Source: Clostridiales bacterium VE202-21 (lineage in GTDB: Bacteria > Bacillota > Clostridia > Lachnospirales > Lachnospiraceae). From it: a stretch of 64,000 nucleotides of DNA. Of the stretch, positions 18,423 through 27,768 are shown in pieces; position 1 is the stretch's first letter, and the number at the start of each line of letters is the position of its first letter. The stretch covers positions 47,044 to 111,043 of the forward strand of contig BAIF02000027.1 of the NCBI GenBank assembly GCA_000509105.1. Direction: 5' to 3'. Made by a program: the position numbers and the translations under genes. Under the pieces are notes generated by a model that saw only the letters and a program-made list of their open reading frames with translations, made no database searches and was not told the DNA's origin.

Positions 18423-19340
18423 GTGGATAATTTGGAACAACTCATTTCTATGAATATGCTGCTAGTGACGTTGAGAATGGCAATTCCTCTTATTCTGGCT
18501 TCCATCGGGAGTGTGATTTGTGAACGCAGCGGGATCATAAATCTTGGCATTGAAGGTATGATGCTGGCTGGCGCTTTAGGTGCGGTGATCGGGACCTCTA
18601 TATTTCAATCGCCATGGATGGGAACATTAGCTGCTATTTTGATGGGAGGAGTATTTGGTCTGATTCATGCAGTTCTTTGTATCCGATACCATACAAATCA
18701 AGCCGTTAGTGGTGTGGGAATAAATATTTTTGCTTCTGGATTGACAATTGTTCTATGTAAAGCAATCTGGGACAAAGAAGGATTGAGTGGAGAAGTTGCG
18801 CAGATTCCAACCGTGACGGTTCCTCTTTTACATAAGATTCCAGTGATCGGTCCACTATTTGAAGAGCAGTCCCCGTATTTGTATATCACTATATTGATCG
18901 TAGCCATTTCATGGTATGTGATGTATCGTACAAAAGTGGGCCTGCGTCTTCGTACAATAGGTGATCATCCGAAAGCGGCGTCTACTGCCGGGGTAGATGT
19001 TACGAAATATCGTTATGTAGCAGTGATAGTATGCGGAATGTTATGCGGTTTATCCGGTTCCTTTTTGTCGATCGTGCAAAATAATCTTTTTGTAAAAGAG
19101 ATGGTTGCGGGAAGAGGATACATAGCTCTTGCAGCGACAATTTTTGGAGGCTGGAATCCACTGGGATCTTTTTGGGCAAGTATGTTGTTTGCTTTTTCAC
19201 AGGCACTTAGAATTACGCTTGACTTGAATATACCGGAACAATTTCTGCAAATGCTTCCATACCTGTTGACAATGTTTGTTCTGATACTTGCAGGCGGAAA
19301 AGCAAAGGGGCCACAGGCCTCAGGTGACATCAAAGACTAG
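18423..19340 (+). CDS. Nucleoside ABC transporter permease, second subunit
   Basis: 305-residue membrane protein of the NupQ type, with INLGIEGMMLAGAL and LRLRTIGDHPKAASTAG. GTG start is immediately adjacent to the previous stop (TAG then GTG). Forms a heterodimeric permease with its neighbour. Confidence 0.92.
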   Translation: MDNLEQLISMNMLLVTLRMAIPLILASIGSVICERSGIINLGIEGMMLAGALGAVIGTSIFQSPWMGTLAAILMGGVFGLIHAVLCIRYHTNQAVSGVGINIFASGLTIVLCKAIWDKEGLSGEVAQIPTVTVPLLHKIPVIGPLFEEQSPYLYITILIVAISWYVMYRTKVGLRLRTIGDHPKAASTAGVDVTKYRYVAVIVCGMLCGLSGSFLSIVQNNLFVKEMVAGRGYIALAATIFGGWNPLGSFWASMLFAFSQALRITLDLNIPEQFLQMLPYLLTMFVLILAGGKAKGPQASGDIKD

Positions 19341-19352
19341 AGAGTGAGTAAT

Positions 19353-20711
19353 ATGGAAAAGGAAAGTATTCTTATTAAAAATATAAAATGTCTTGTTACA
19401 TGTGATGAGAAGGATCATGTATTTACTAATGTGAATATGTATATAGAAAAAGGTAAAATTTCTTATATCGGTTCAGAGAGCAGAAAAGCGAAAAAAATTA
19501 TTGATGGAACACATTTTGTGGTTTATCCTGGTTTAATAAATACACATCATCATTTGTATCAGATATTTAGCCGTAATCTTCCAGAGGTTCAGCACATGGA
19601 GTTGTTTCCGTGGCTGCGATATTTATATGAAATATGGAAAAATATTGATGAAACAACGATATATTATGCCACGTTAATTGGTGCCGGTGAGTTGATGAAA
19701 AATGGCTGCACAACTTGCTTTGATCATCATTATGTATTTCCGGAAAACGGAAAGCATCTGATTGAAAGTCAATTTGAAGCGGCAAATAAGCTGGGAATTC
19801 GTTTTCATGCATCAAGGGGGAGCATGGATCTCAGTCAAAAGGACGGCGGACTTCCTCCGGACACGGTAGTGCAGACAACCTCAGAAATTATAAAGGATTC
19901 CCAAAGATTAATTGAGCGGTATCATGACGTTTCGGAAGGATCCATGCGGCAGATTGCGTTAGCTCCCTGTTCTCCGTTTAGTGTTTCAGAAGATCTAATG
20001 AAAGAGTCTCAGCAGCTTGCAAGAGGCTTTGGCGTGCGCCTTCATACACATTTGGCAGAAACGCGGGATGAAGAGTGCTATATGATGGATAAAATGGGAA
20101 TGAGACCATTAGAGTATATGGAAAAACTGGATTGGCTGGGATCGGATGTATGGTTTGCACATGGAATTCATTTTAATGACAGGGAACTGGAATTGTTAAA
20201 ATCAACGGGTACCGGGATTGCACATTGTCCGATTTCAAACATGAAATTATCCTCAGGGGTTGCCCGGATTCCCGAGATGCTCCGTCGGGGAATCCGGGTT
20301 GGCCTTGCAGTTGACGGCAGTGCCAGTAATGATGGATCCAACCTTTTGGAGGAAATGCGGGCAGCATATTTGCTGCATAGACTGCAGGCAAGCTCTGATG
20401 CACCAGATGGATATGAGATTCTGAAAATGGCAACCAGAGGTGGCGCAGAGATTCTTGGGCGTAAAGATATAGGGAGTCTTGAGATTGGAAAGCAGGCAGA
20501 CTGTTTTATGATCGATATTCGGAAATTGGAGTTGGTTGGAGCGCTGGAGGATGCAAAATCCATGCTTGCTACAATTGGGTATAAACAGCCGGTCGATTAT
20601 ACGCTTGTGGCAGGCAAAATAACGGTGAGCGAGGGAAAGTTGACTGCTTTGGAAGAAGGGCGGTTAATTGAGGACGCAAATCAAGTTTCGAAAAATTATT
20701 TGTGTAATTAA
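19353..20711 (+). CDS. 8-oxoguanine deaminase-like amidohydrolase
   Basis: Metal-dependent amidohydrolase (COG0402), 452 residues. Metal and catalytic features: NTHHHLYQ, THLAE, WFAHGIH and VDGSASND. Along its length it closely resembles characterised 8-oxoguanine deaminases (RFHASRGSMDLSQKDGGLPPD-like block, LAPCSPFSVS, AHCPISNMKL), which convert 8-oxoguanine to urate; guanine or isocytosine deamination is an alternative. ATG 19353 is preferred over GTG 19344. Twelve bases after the permease, it would process the base freed by the nucleoside hydrolase. Confidence 0.82.
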   Translation: MEKESILIKNIKCLVTCDEKDHVFTNVNMYIEKGKISYIGSESRKAKKIIDGTHFVVYPGLINTHHHLYQIFSRNLPEVQHMELFPWLRYLYEIWKNIDETTIYYATLIGAGELMKNGCTTCFDHHYVFPENGKHLIESQFEAANKLGIRFHASRGSMDLSQKDGGLPPDTVVQTTSEIIKDSQRLIERYHDVSEGSMRQIALAPCSPFSVSEDLMKESQQLARGFGVRLHTHLAETRDEECYMMDKMGMRPLEYMEKLDWLGSDVWFAHGIHFNDRELELLKSTGTGIAHCPISNMKLSSGVARIPEMLRRGIRVGLAVDGSASNDGSNLLEEMRAAYLLHRLQASSDAPDGYEILKMATRGGAEILGRKDIGSLEIGKQADCFMIDIRKLELVGALEDAKSMLATIGYKQPVDYTLVAGKITVSEGKLTALEEGRLIEDANQVSKNYLCN

Positions 20712-20760
20712 CATGTTTAATATAGCGGAACACATGCGGAAATGTATGGCTGTTCAATAG

Positions 20761-20801
20761 AAAAAGGAGGAAAATGAAAGTGTTTCATTTCCTCCTCTTT
20801 T
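20761..20801. terminator. Bidirectional terminator between convergent genes
   Basis: AAAAGGAGGAAAATGAAA pairs with TTTCATTTCCTCCTCTTTT (loop GTG). A run on one side and T run on the other let it work for both the deaminase operon and the convergent phosphofructokinase gene. Confidence 0.85.
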
Positions 20802-20824
20802 CTGGTACCAATTCTAAACGGATT

Positions 20825-22057
20825 TTATATTGGCCGGAACAGATGGCGTGGGATTCCGTCTACAACGATCGGAGAGACATCGCCCTGTATCAGCGGACGC
20901 ACGTAGTTGAGGAATTCCTGGGTTACGTAAGTGCCCTCTTTGTTTACCCAGTTTCTCGGGACGAGCTTTTCATCATTTGCTATTTTGTGTACGTCTTTGA
21001 CCTCTGTGCCGCTCTGATATGGGTCATCGGAGAGCCGCTGCAGGACGACCATTTTGCCGGAGTCGCCTTCATCTGCAGCTTTTACCGCCGCACCGCCTAC
21101 CTGATACGCTTCCAGGATGTCCACGCGGGATGCACAGTGGGATGCGGAACGCTGCAGGCTGCTCAGTTCTATTGTACGGGTCTTGCAGCCGACCTCACCT
21201 GCGATATAGCTAGCAAGATAGTTGGCAGTGCCGGAGAGCTGTTTGTGTCCAAATGCATCTACGAAGTCGATGCTCTGTCCCAGCTCGCATACATAACGGT
21301 TGTCCTTGAGCCGGATACCTTCGGAAACGGCAATGACAACAGAGGGTTTCCTGGCGAGCAGTTCACGGACCTTGGCGCCGAAAGTCTCAATGTCAAAAGG
21401 CAGCTCCGGAAGATAGATCAGGTCGGGACCTGCGCAGTCCTCGCCTTTTGCAAGCGCAGAAGCGCCTGTCAGCCAGCCGGCATTGCGTCCCATGATCTCT
21501 ACAATAGATACGAGTCCCTTTTCGTATTCCAGGCAGAAGCTGTCGCGGATGATCTCTTTCACAGATGTGCCGATATATTTGGCGGCGCTTCCATAGCCCG
21601 GGGTGTGGTCTGTGAGTGCCAGGTCATTATCAATCGTCTTGGGGCAGCCCACAAAGCGGGTGGGATGTCCTGTGACAATGGCGTAGTCGGATAATTTTTT
21701 AATAGTATCCATGGAATCATTTCCGCCGATGTAGATGAAAGCTTCGATTTCGAGTTTATCCAGAATCTGAAATATCTTGTCGTATACATCCATGTTTTCG
21801 TGAATCTCCGGGAGTTTATAACGGCAGGAACCGAGAAATGCCGCGGGAGTTCTCTTGAGTAATTCCGCATCCAGTTCAGTTTTAATAAAATCTGCCATAT
21901 CTATATATCTTTCCTGCAGCAGGCCTTGAATCCCGTGCAGCATTCCGAATACTTTTTTGGCTCCGCGGTCCTTGGCCGTGCGGTATACTCCTGCGAGGCT
22001 CGAATTAATTGCTGCTGTTGGTCCGCCGGACTGGCCGACGATTACATTTCCTTTCAT
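20825..22057 (-). CDS. Pyrophosphate-dependent 6-phosphofructokinase
   Basis: Phosphorylates fructose-6-phosphate in glycolysis. 410 residues. Active-site motifs: GGPTAAINSS (phosphate loop), IGGNDSMDT (about 103-111) and PKTIDNDL (about 140). The Asp/Asn-type loop in place of GGDGS and the lysine in PKTIDND are hallmarks of the pyrophosphate-using group rather than ATP enzymes. Single gene, convergent with the nucleoside operon, ribosome site GGAGGT ahead of the ATG. Confidence 0.9.
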   Translation of the reverse strand: MKGNVIVGQSGGPTAAINSSLAGVYRTAKDRGAKKVFGMLHGIQGLLQERYIDMADFIKTELDAELLKRTPAAFLGSCRYKLPEIHENMDVYDKIFQILDKLEIEAFIYIGGNDSMDTIKKLSDYAIVTGHPTRFVGCPKTIDNDLALTDHTPGYGSAAKYIGTSVKEIIRDSFCLEYEKGLVSIVEIMGRNAGWLTGASALAKGEDCAGPDLIYLPELPFDIETFGAKVRELLARKPSVVIAVSEGIRLKDNRYVCELGQSIDFVDAFGHKQLSGTANYLASYIAGEVGCKTRTIELSSLQRSASHCASRVDILEAYQVGGAAVKAADEGDSGKMVVLQRLSDDPYQSGTEVKDVHKIANDEKLVPRNWVNKEGTYVTQEFLNYVRPLIQGDVSPIVVDGIPRHLFRPI

Positions 22058-22216
22058 GTCTGTTACCTCCGTCTCTCGATTATAGTAGTTTTCGCTTCTG
22101 ATAAAGAAAACGATTTATATCCATTTTAGTGCATAATGACCAATTTGTAAACGAAAAAATATAATAAGTTGTGGAAATGTGCAAAATAATTACGCGGATT
22201 GGGACTGCAGATTGTG

Positions 22217-22273
22217 GAATGCCTGGGTTTATGAAGGCATTCTATGTACAGAATGCCCTGAAAATGCTATAAT
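22217..22273 (+). promoter_or_regulatory. glf promoter with alternating inverted heptamers
   Basis: TGTACA (22245-22250), a 17-base spacer and TATAAT (22268-22273) with an upstream TG (extended -10). GAATGCC at 22217-22223 and 22251-22257 and its complement GGCATTC at 22236-22242 surround the -35, forming two overlapping dyads that could be an operator or alternative hairpins. Confidence 0.55.
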
Positions 22274-22330
22274 ATTGGACAAAGTAAGAAAAGTCCCAAT
22301 AAAAAGGACTTATATTTAGGAGGAGAACAA

Positions 22331-23428
22331 ATGCATCAGTATGACTATCTGGTAGTGGGGGCAGGTCTGTACGGCGCTGTGATGGCCCGCGAACTGAATA
22401 AAAGAGGAAAGAAGTGCCTTGTGATTGACAGACGTGACCACATAGCAGGAAATATTTACTGTGAAGACATAGAAGGGATTCACGTACACAAATATGGAGC
22501 TCATATTTTCCACACATCCAATAAAAAAGTATGGGAATATATGAACCAGTTTGCTGAGTTTAATCATTATATTAACTCTCCGATTGCAGTTTACAAAGAT
22601 GAGCTGTACAACCTGCCTTTTAACATGAACACATTCAGCAAGATGTGGGGGATCCGGACTCCGCAGGAAGCGAAAGACATGATCGCAAAGCAGGTTGCGG
22701 AGACAAATATTACAGATCCCCAGAATTTGGAGGAGCAGGCTTTGTCTCTGGGGGGGCGTGATGTCTATGAGAAGCTGATCAAGGGGTATACGGAAAAGCA
22801 GTGGGGGAGAGACTGCAGGGAGCTTCCGGCATTTATTATCAAAAGACTGCCGTTTCGATACACCTATGATAATAACTATTTCAACGACAGGTACCAGGGG
22901 ATTCCAATGGGGGGCTATACGGCTGTTGTTGAAAAGATGCTGGAAGGAATCGAAGTCAGAACCGGAACAGACTTTTTTGCATTTAGAAAAGAAAACCCGG
23001 ATATTGCGGCGAACATCATTTTTACCGGCATGATAGATGAATATTTTGAGTACAGACTCGGGGCGCTGGAATACCGTTCTGTGCGTTTTGAGACAGAGGT
23101 GCTGGACTGTGACAACTATCAGGGCAATGCGGTGGTGAATTATACAGAGCGGGAAGTTCCCTATACCAGAATCATAGAGCACAAGCATTTTGAATTCGGT
23201 AAACAGGAAAAGACCGTGATCTCCAGAGAGTACTCCTCAGAATGGTCTGTAGGAATGGATCCTTATTATCCGGTTAATGACGAAAAAAATAACAGCCTGT
23301 TTGAACAGTACAAAGAGCTGGCGGCCCGGGAGAAGAATGTGATATTCGGGGGGCGGCTCGGAGATTATAAGTATTATGACATGGACAAGGTCGTGGAAGC
23401 GGCCTTAAACAGACTGGAAGAAATGTAA
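22331..23428 (+). CDS. glf: UDP-galactopyranose mutase
   Basis: FAD enzyme that interconverts UDP-galactopyranose and UDP-galactofuranose for cell-surface glycans. The dinucleotide-binding start VVGAGLYGAV is followed by VIDRRDHIAGN, both typical of Glf, then HKYGAHIFHTSN. 365 residues. ATG follows GGAGGAG. Followed by a GtrA-family membrane protein, consistent with polysaccharide or teichoic acid work. Confidence 0.95.
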   Translation: MHQYDYLVVGAGLYGAVMARELNKRGKKCLVIDRRDHIAGNIYCEDIEGIHVHKYGAHIFHTSNKKVWEYMNQFAEFNHYINSPIAVYKDELYNLPFNMNTFSKMWGIRTPQEAKDMIAKQVAETNITDPQNLEEQALSLGGRDVYEKLIKGYTEKQWGRDCRELPAFIIKRLPFRYTYDNNYFNDRYQGIPMGGYTAVVEKMLEGIEVRTGTDFFAFRKENPDIAANIIFTGMIDEYFEYRLGALEYRSVRFETEVLDCDNYQGNAVVNYTEREVPYTRIIEHKHFEFGKQEKTVISREYSSEWSVGMDPYYPVNDEKNNSLFEQYKELAAREKNVIFGGRLGDYKYYDMDKVVEAALNRLEEM

Positions 23429-23443
23429 GGGCAGGCGCATAAG

Positions 23444-23851
23444 ATGAATAATAAGAAGACAAGCCTGTGGCAGCAGATTACCAGGTTCGCGGTGGTCGGG
23501 GGAAGCGCGTTTCTCATCGATTACGGGATTATGATTTTATTGACGGAACTGTGCGGGATCAATTATCTGATTTCCAGTGCAATATCGTTTACGGTCTCTG
23601 TGATCTACAATTATCTGCTGAGTGTCCACTGGGTATTCAATGTAACAGGAAACAGAAGCCAAAAGCAGGATTTTGTGGTATTTATCATCCTGAGTATAGT
23701 CGGGCTGGGGATAAATCAGTTAATCATGTGGATCTGTGTGGATAAACTGGGGATATTCTATATGATTTCCAAGATCGGAGCAACCGCTATTGTAATGGTT
23801 TATAATTTTATCACCAGAAAGATATTTCTGGAGAACGGAAAAGAAGAGTAG
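23444..23851 (+). CDS. GtrA-family membrane protein
   Basis: 135 residues with four predicted transmembrane helices and the family start FAVVGGSAFLIDYGIM plus VYNFITRKIFLE at the end. GtrA proteins are thought to move lipid-linked sugars across the membrane. Lies 15 bases after glf and is probably in one operon with it. Confidence 0.88.
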   Translation: MNNKKTSLWQQITRFAVVGGSAFLIDYGIMILLTELCGINYLISSAISFTVSVIYNYLLSVHWVFNVTGNRSQKQDFVVFIILSIVGLGINQLIMWICVDKLGIFYMISKIGATAIVMVYNFITRKIFLENGKEE

Positions 23852-23900
23852 TGGGCAAAAAGTTACTGCGTATGGCTCATAGGCCGTGAATAGTAACGGC

Positions 23901-23933
23901 AAAAATGCAGGCACAATAGTGCTTGCATTTTTT
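23901..23933 (+). terminator. Terminator after glf-gtrA
   Basis: AAAAATGCAGGCAC pairs with GTGCTTGCATTTTTT, with a one-base bulge and a T run. Confidence 0.8.
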
Positions 23934-24051
23934 GTGCAGATCAAGTAAGATACAAGTATTCTGATAGATCTGATTTTACATTTCAAAGTTTCATTCACCA
24001 TCGGTTCTGATAAATATCTCCATCAAGGAAACACTGCAGAAAGGAGTATGA

Positions 24052-24774
24052 TTGATTAAGGAAAGAAAATATGATGTAATTAAATTCATAGAACATAACG
24101 GAAAATGCCGCGTGGTTATGGACTGCATTGCGGGCAGGCTGCTGATATACAGGCTGCAGGATACAGACAGGCTGACGAAGGAAGCTGTATTTGAATGGCT
24201 CACAATGCTTGTGGGAGAATTGGATAAGTACCACAGATGCAAAAGGGAACAGTGCTATCGGTATCTGAATCCATACAGCGTCCTTGTAACAGCTGAAAAT
24301 AAAATATTTCTGCTGGATCTGAGTGCGGCGAGCAATGGCTTTGTCCTGCAGAATATGCAGAAGCCCGCTATGCGGGAGCATTTTGTGAAACCGGTTATCC
24401 AGATCAAAGAGAACACCAGGCTTTCTATGGATCTGTACAGCCTTGGAAAAACAATGCAGTTTACACTGGCCCGTGCAGAGCCGGTGATCACTCTCTCAAG
24501 AAGGGAAGAATACCTTCTGTCTGGAATTATTGAAAAGTGTCTCGGTGAAAATCCCAAGAAAAAATATGTTGATTTGAAAGAAGTTCTGAAACAATTACCC
24601 AAAGTGAGCAGTATAAAGAATGAGATACAGAAGAAGATGATGAAAAAGAGCGTGCTTATTATAGCGGCCATCGTAGTGCTTTTGACGGCTGTATGGGCAG
24701 GCAAAGCGCTTGCATGTACCGGCGATGTGGGAGAATCCGGCAGGGAGGCCATAGAAGAGACGGTATATAGGTAA
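24052..24774 (+). CDS. Membrane-tethered protein kinase-like (pseudokinase) protein
   Basis: 240 residues. The middle looks like the C-lobe of a Ser/Thr kinase: YRYLNPYSVLV stands where HRDLKPxNIL would be, KIFLLDLSA where DFG would be, and MDLYSLGKTMQ matches the helix F DxxSLG pattern; a late KCL..NPKKKY mirrors kinase helix H. The glycine-rich loop and a catalytic Asp are not visible, so phosphotransfer is doubtful. One transmembrane helix (about 200-218) is followed by a short outside tail. TTG at 24052 is used, since an ATG five bases earlier meets a stop after three codons; AAAGGAG is upstream. No partner genes are evident. Confidence 0.6.
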   Translation: MIKERKYDVIKFIEHNGKCRVVMDCIAGRLLIYRLQDTDRLTKEAVFEWLTMLVGELDKYHRCKREQCYRYLNPYSVLVTAENKIFLLDLSAASNGFVLQNMQKPAMREHFVKPVIQIKENTRLSMDLYSLGKTMQFTLARAEPVITLSRREEYLLSGIIEKCLGENPKKKYVDLKEVLKQLPKVSSIKNEIQKKMMKKSVLIIAAIVVLLTAVWAGKALACTGDVGESGREAIEETVYR

Positions 24775-25075
24775 GGGAGAAAAGCGTGGTAAAACAGATC
24801 GATCAGAAAAAGTTCCTGTAAAAGGGAGGATGCCGGGTAGTCGCTTTTGCGGCTCCCGGCATGTATTATGAAAAAGTTTATTCAAATAGTATTGCACCTG
24901 TTGTCGAATGTCAGTATCAAATGTTTTATTCTTCATTTGATATATTTAGTATATTCAAAAGAAATGAAGAAAGCATGAGTAGAAAATGAAAGTTTTTTTA
25001 ATGATAAATGAACAAACTATGAACAAACGGAAGGGGCAGTTTTGATTCCGCCCCGTTTTTGGTTCTATTTAGATT
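24775..25075. other. Intergenic region with two hairpins
   Basis: Contains an 8-bp GC-rich hairpin (24830-24862, ATGCCGGG/CCCGGCAT, no T run) and a terminator-like GGGGC/GCCCC hairpin with T5 at 25033-25060. The remainder is AT-rich with no recognised gene. Confidence 0.55.
25033..25060 (+). terminator. Terminator-like hairpin facing gdhA
   Basis: GGGGC pairs with GCCCC across a 12-base loop, followed by GTTTTT on the plus strand. It lies between convergent genes, 16 bases from the stop of glutamate dehydrogenase. Confidence 0.6.
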
Positions 25076-26335
25076 TTACGGCCAGATTGCTCTTGCTTTT
25101 TTTGCATCCACTACACGTTTTACTGCAATCAGGTATGCGCCTGTACGAAGCGTTGTATGTTGCTGCTCTGCGATATTCCATACGGCTTCAAATGCGGGAT
25201 CCATAATGTTTTTCAGCTTTTCGTTTACCGTTTCTTCTGTCCAGCTTACGGATTGGATATTCTGTACCCATTCAAAGTAAGAGACTACAACACCGCCGGC
25301 GTTTGCGAGGATATCCGGAACAATGACAATCCCTTTGGCATTCAATGTTTGGTCTGCTTCCGCGGCGATCGGGCCATTGGCGGCTTCTACGATGACGTCT
25401 GCTTTGATCCGGTCTGCATTAGAGGCGTTGATCTGGTTTTCCAGTGCAGCTGGAATCAGAACTTTGACATCCAGTTCAAGCAGTTCTTCATTGGAAATGC
25501 GGCTTATTCCGTCTTCACTGTAATCTTTCAACAGATTTCTGCGGTCTTTGGACAGGTATTCGAGGATGGCCGGGACATTCAGGCCGTCCTCCTTGTAGAT
25601 TCCGCCGGATACGTCGCTGACGGCCACTATTTTCATGCCTTCTTTGTAAAGGAGTTTTGCAGTTATGCTTCCTACATTACCCATTCCCTGAATGGCCGCG
25701 GCTGCTCCATTCGGATCCTGGCCCAGCTTCTTGAGGATGTTTTTGGTGGTGAACATTACGCCGCGGCCTGTCGCCTCGTTACGCCCGAGCGCGCCCCCGA
25801 GTTCAATTGGCTTTCCGGTAACAACGCCATGTACACAGTGGCCCTTTAACATGCTGTAGGTGTCCATCATCCAGCCCATGACGGCTGCATTGGTTCCTAC
25901 GTCCGGAGCCGGAATGTCCTGTTCCGGTCCGATCAGCGGGGCGATAGCGGCGGTAAATCTTCTCGTGATGGCACGGATTTCATTTTCAGATAACTTATTC
26001 GGGTCACAGACAACGCCGCCCTTGCCGCCGCCGTAGGGGATGTTGACAACAGCACATTTGAAAGTCATCCAGGCCGCCAGTGCCTTAACTTCATCTAGGT
26101 TTACGGCCGGATGAAAACGGATACCGCCTTTGGCAGGCCCTCTGGAAGTAGAGTGCTGGATGCGGTAGCCCTCAAAAACATGAGTGGTTCCGTCATCCAT
26201 TCGAACCGGAATTGCTACCTTTAACTCTCTTTCAGGATATTTGATTGCTTCAATGTCGCTGTCCGAGTACCCCAGAATGTCGGCAGCTTCTTTTACTACT
26301 TTTAATACGTTGTCATAAGGATTATACTGTCCCAT
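25076..26335 (-). CDS. gdhA: Glutamate dehydrogenase
   Basis: Interconverts glutamate and 2-oxoglutarate plus ammonia. 419 residues, the short hexameric type. Substrate and catalytic region: KGGIRFHP, KCAVVNIPYGGGKGG (about 106-118) and PAPDVGTN; nucleotide fold GMGNVGS (about 217). ATG 26335 has AAGGAG 7 bases upstream, better than the upstream alternative. It follows an aminotransferase gene by 28 bases on the same strand; together they can run transamination with glutamate recycling. Confidence 0.95.
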   Translation of the reverse strand: MGQYNPYDNVLKVVKEAADILGYSDSDIEAIKYPERELKVAIPVRMDDGTTHVFEGYRIQHSTSRGPAKGGIRFHPAVNLDEVKALAAWMTFKCAVVNIPYGGGKGGVVCDPNKLSENEIRAITRRFTAAIAPLIGPEQDIPAPDVGTNAAVMGWMMDTYSMLKGHCVHGVVTGKPIELGGALGRNEATGRGVMFTTKNILKKLGQDPNGAAAAIQGMGNVGSITAKLLYKEGMKIVAVSDVSGGIYKEDGLNVPAILEYLSKDRRNLLKDYSEDGISRISNEELLELDVKVLIPAALENQINASNADRIKADVIVEAANGPIAAEADQTLNAKGIVIVPDILANAGGVVVSYFEWVQNIQSVSWTEETVNEKLKNIMDPAFEAVWNIAEQQHTTLRTGAYLIAVKRVVDAKKARAIWP

Positions 26336-26363
26336 AACGATTCTCCTTTTCATGAACTAAAAA

Positions 26364-27647
26364 TTAATCGGGTTTCATTATTTTTTCGATTCCGGCAATT
26401 TTTACACAGATGGTAAAGATATCCATTGCCTTTTCCAACTCCTCAATGACGGGATAGGTTGGGGCAATACGGATGTTGCTGTCCTTCGGATCTTTTCCGT
26501 AAGGATATGTGGCCCCTGCTTCTGTCAGTGTAACGCCTGCAGCCCTGGCCAAATCTACGGTGCGTTTGGCGCAGCCCGGAAGCGTATCCAGGGATACGAA
26601 GTAACCGCCTCTCGGAGTACTCCAGGATGCAAGGCCGGTTCCGGACAGGTTCTGCTCCAGCTTATCGAGCACCATATCAAATTTGGGCCTTAATTCTTCC
26701 GCCAGCTTTTCCATATGAATTCTAATATTTTCGGGTGTTTTGAAAAACCGGACATGCCGCAGCTGGTTTAGTTTGTCATGTCCGATGGTCTGTGCCGACA
26801 TATGCTTTTTCAGTTCTTTTATGTTTTCCGGCCCGGAAGCGATTAGTGAGATTCCTGCGCCGGGAAAGCTGATTTTGGAGGTGGAGAAGAAATAGTATGC
26901 TCTCTCCGGGTGTCCGGCATCCATACAGGCCTTTAATATGTCTTTTAATGGGACCTCCTCATATATATGATGTATGCCATAAGCGTTGTCCCAGAAAATT
27001 CGGAAGTCGTCTGCAGCGGTATCCATAGACGCAAGCTGATCTACAACGTAATCGCTGTAGCATACTCCCTGTGGATTTGAGTGGAGCGGCACACACCAGA
27101 TTCCCTTGATGGAGGCATCCTTGCGTACCAGATCCATCACAATGTCCATGTCCGGACCGTCTTCTTTCAGCGGTACAGATATCATCTCGATACCGAGCTC
27201 CTCACAGATCTTGAAGTGCCGGTCGTAACCGGGAACCGGGCAGAGAAATTTTACCGGAGTGCCAATATATTTTTGCCAGAGCCAGGGTTTGCAGCCGCCG
27301 GTTCCGAACAGACACAGGAAACTGAGTGTATCAAACATCAGGTTCAGGCTGGCATTTCCACCGATTATTATCTGTTCAGGGTTCAGGCCAAGCAGCTCCC
27401 CAAAGAGCTGTCTGCACTCGGGAATCCCTTCCAAGATACCGTAGTTTCTGGCATCGGTACCATCGGCCAGGGTATAGTTTTCCATTTTGTTAAGCAGTTT
27501 ATTGCTCAGGTCCAGCTGTGCGGCAGCAGGCTTGCCTCTCGCCATGTTCAGATTCAGGTTCTGCACCCGGGCTTCCTGATACTGAATCTGCAGGTCCTTC
27601 AGTAAAGCATTCAGGTCTTCACTTGAATAGTCTGTGATTGCTTTCAT
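26364..27647 (-). CDS. Aspartate aminotransferase-type PLP enzyme (MocR-related subgroup Ic)
   Basis: 427-residue fold-type I aminotransferase. NMARGKPA at the N-terminus, NYGILEG, HSNPQGVCYSD and the PLP lysine in FFSTSKISFPGAG (about 275) match the Aminotran_MocR group, which includes aspartate aminotransferases of subgroup Ic. ATG 27647 follows AAGGAGG. First gene of a probable operon with glutamate dehydrogenase. Confidence 0.88.
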   Translation of the reverse strand: MKAITDYSSEDLNALLKDLQIQYQEARVQNLNLNMARGKPAAAQLDLSNKLLNKMENYTLADGTDARNYGILEGIPECRQLFGELLGLNPEQIIIGGNASLNLMFDTLSFLCLFGTGGCKPWLWQKYIGTPVKFLCPVPGYDRHFKICEELGIEMISVPLKEDGPDMDIVMDLVRKDASIKGIWCVPLHSNPQGVCYSDYVVDQLASMDTAADDFRIFWDNAYGIHHIYEEVPLKDILKACMDAGHPERAYYFFSTSKISFPGAGISLIASGPENIKELKKHMSAQTIGHDKLNQLRHVRFFKTPENIRIHMEKLAEELRPKFDMVLDKLEQNLSGTGLASWSTPRGGYFVSLDTLPGCAKRTVDLARAAGVTLTEAGATYPYGKDPKDSNIRIAPTYPVIEELEKAMDIFTICVKIAGIEKIMKPD

Positions 27648-27684
27648 AATCTCCTCCTTCTGGGGTGTTTCTTTTCTTGATTTT

Positions 27685-27713
27685 ATTATAGAAATAGCAT
27701 AGAATAAAAACAA
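27685..27713 (-). promoter_or_regulatory. Promoter of the aminotransferase-gdhA operon
   Basis: On the minus strand TTGTTT (27713-27708), 17-base spacer and TATAAT (27690-27685). A dyad TTATAT-N5-ATATAA at 27724-27740 lies just upstream, between this promoter and the divergent LysR gene, and is a candidate LysR site. Confidence 0.65.
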
Positions 27714-27768
27714 ATATTTATATTTATATAGTTAATATAACCAAATGCTTATGGGATGGAGGAATGGT

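Noticed and set aside
20774..21694. 306-codon plus-strand open frame
   Set aside because: Lies wholly antisense to the phosphofructokinase gene and starts within the terminator stem; composition is not protein-like.
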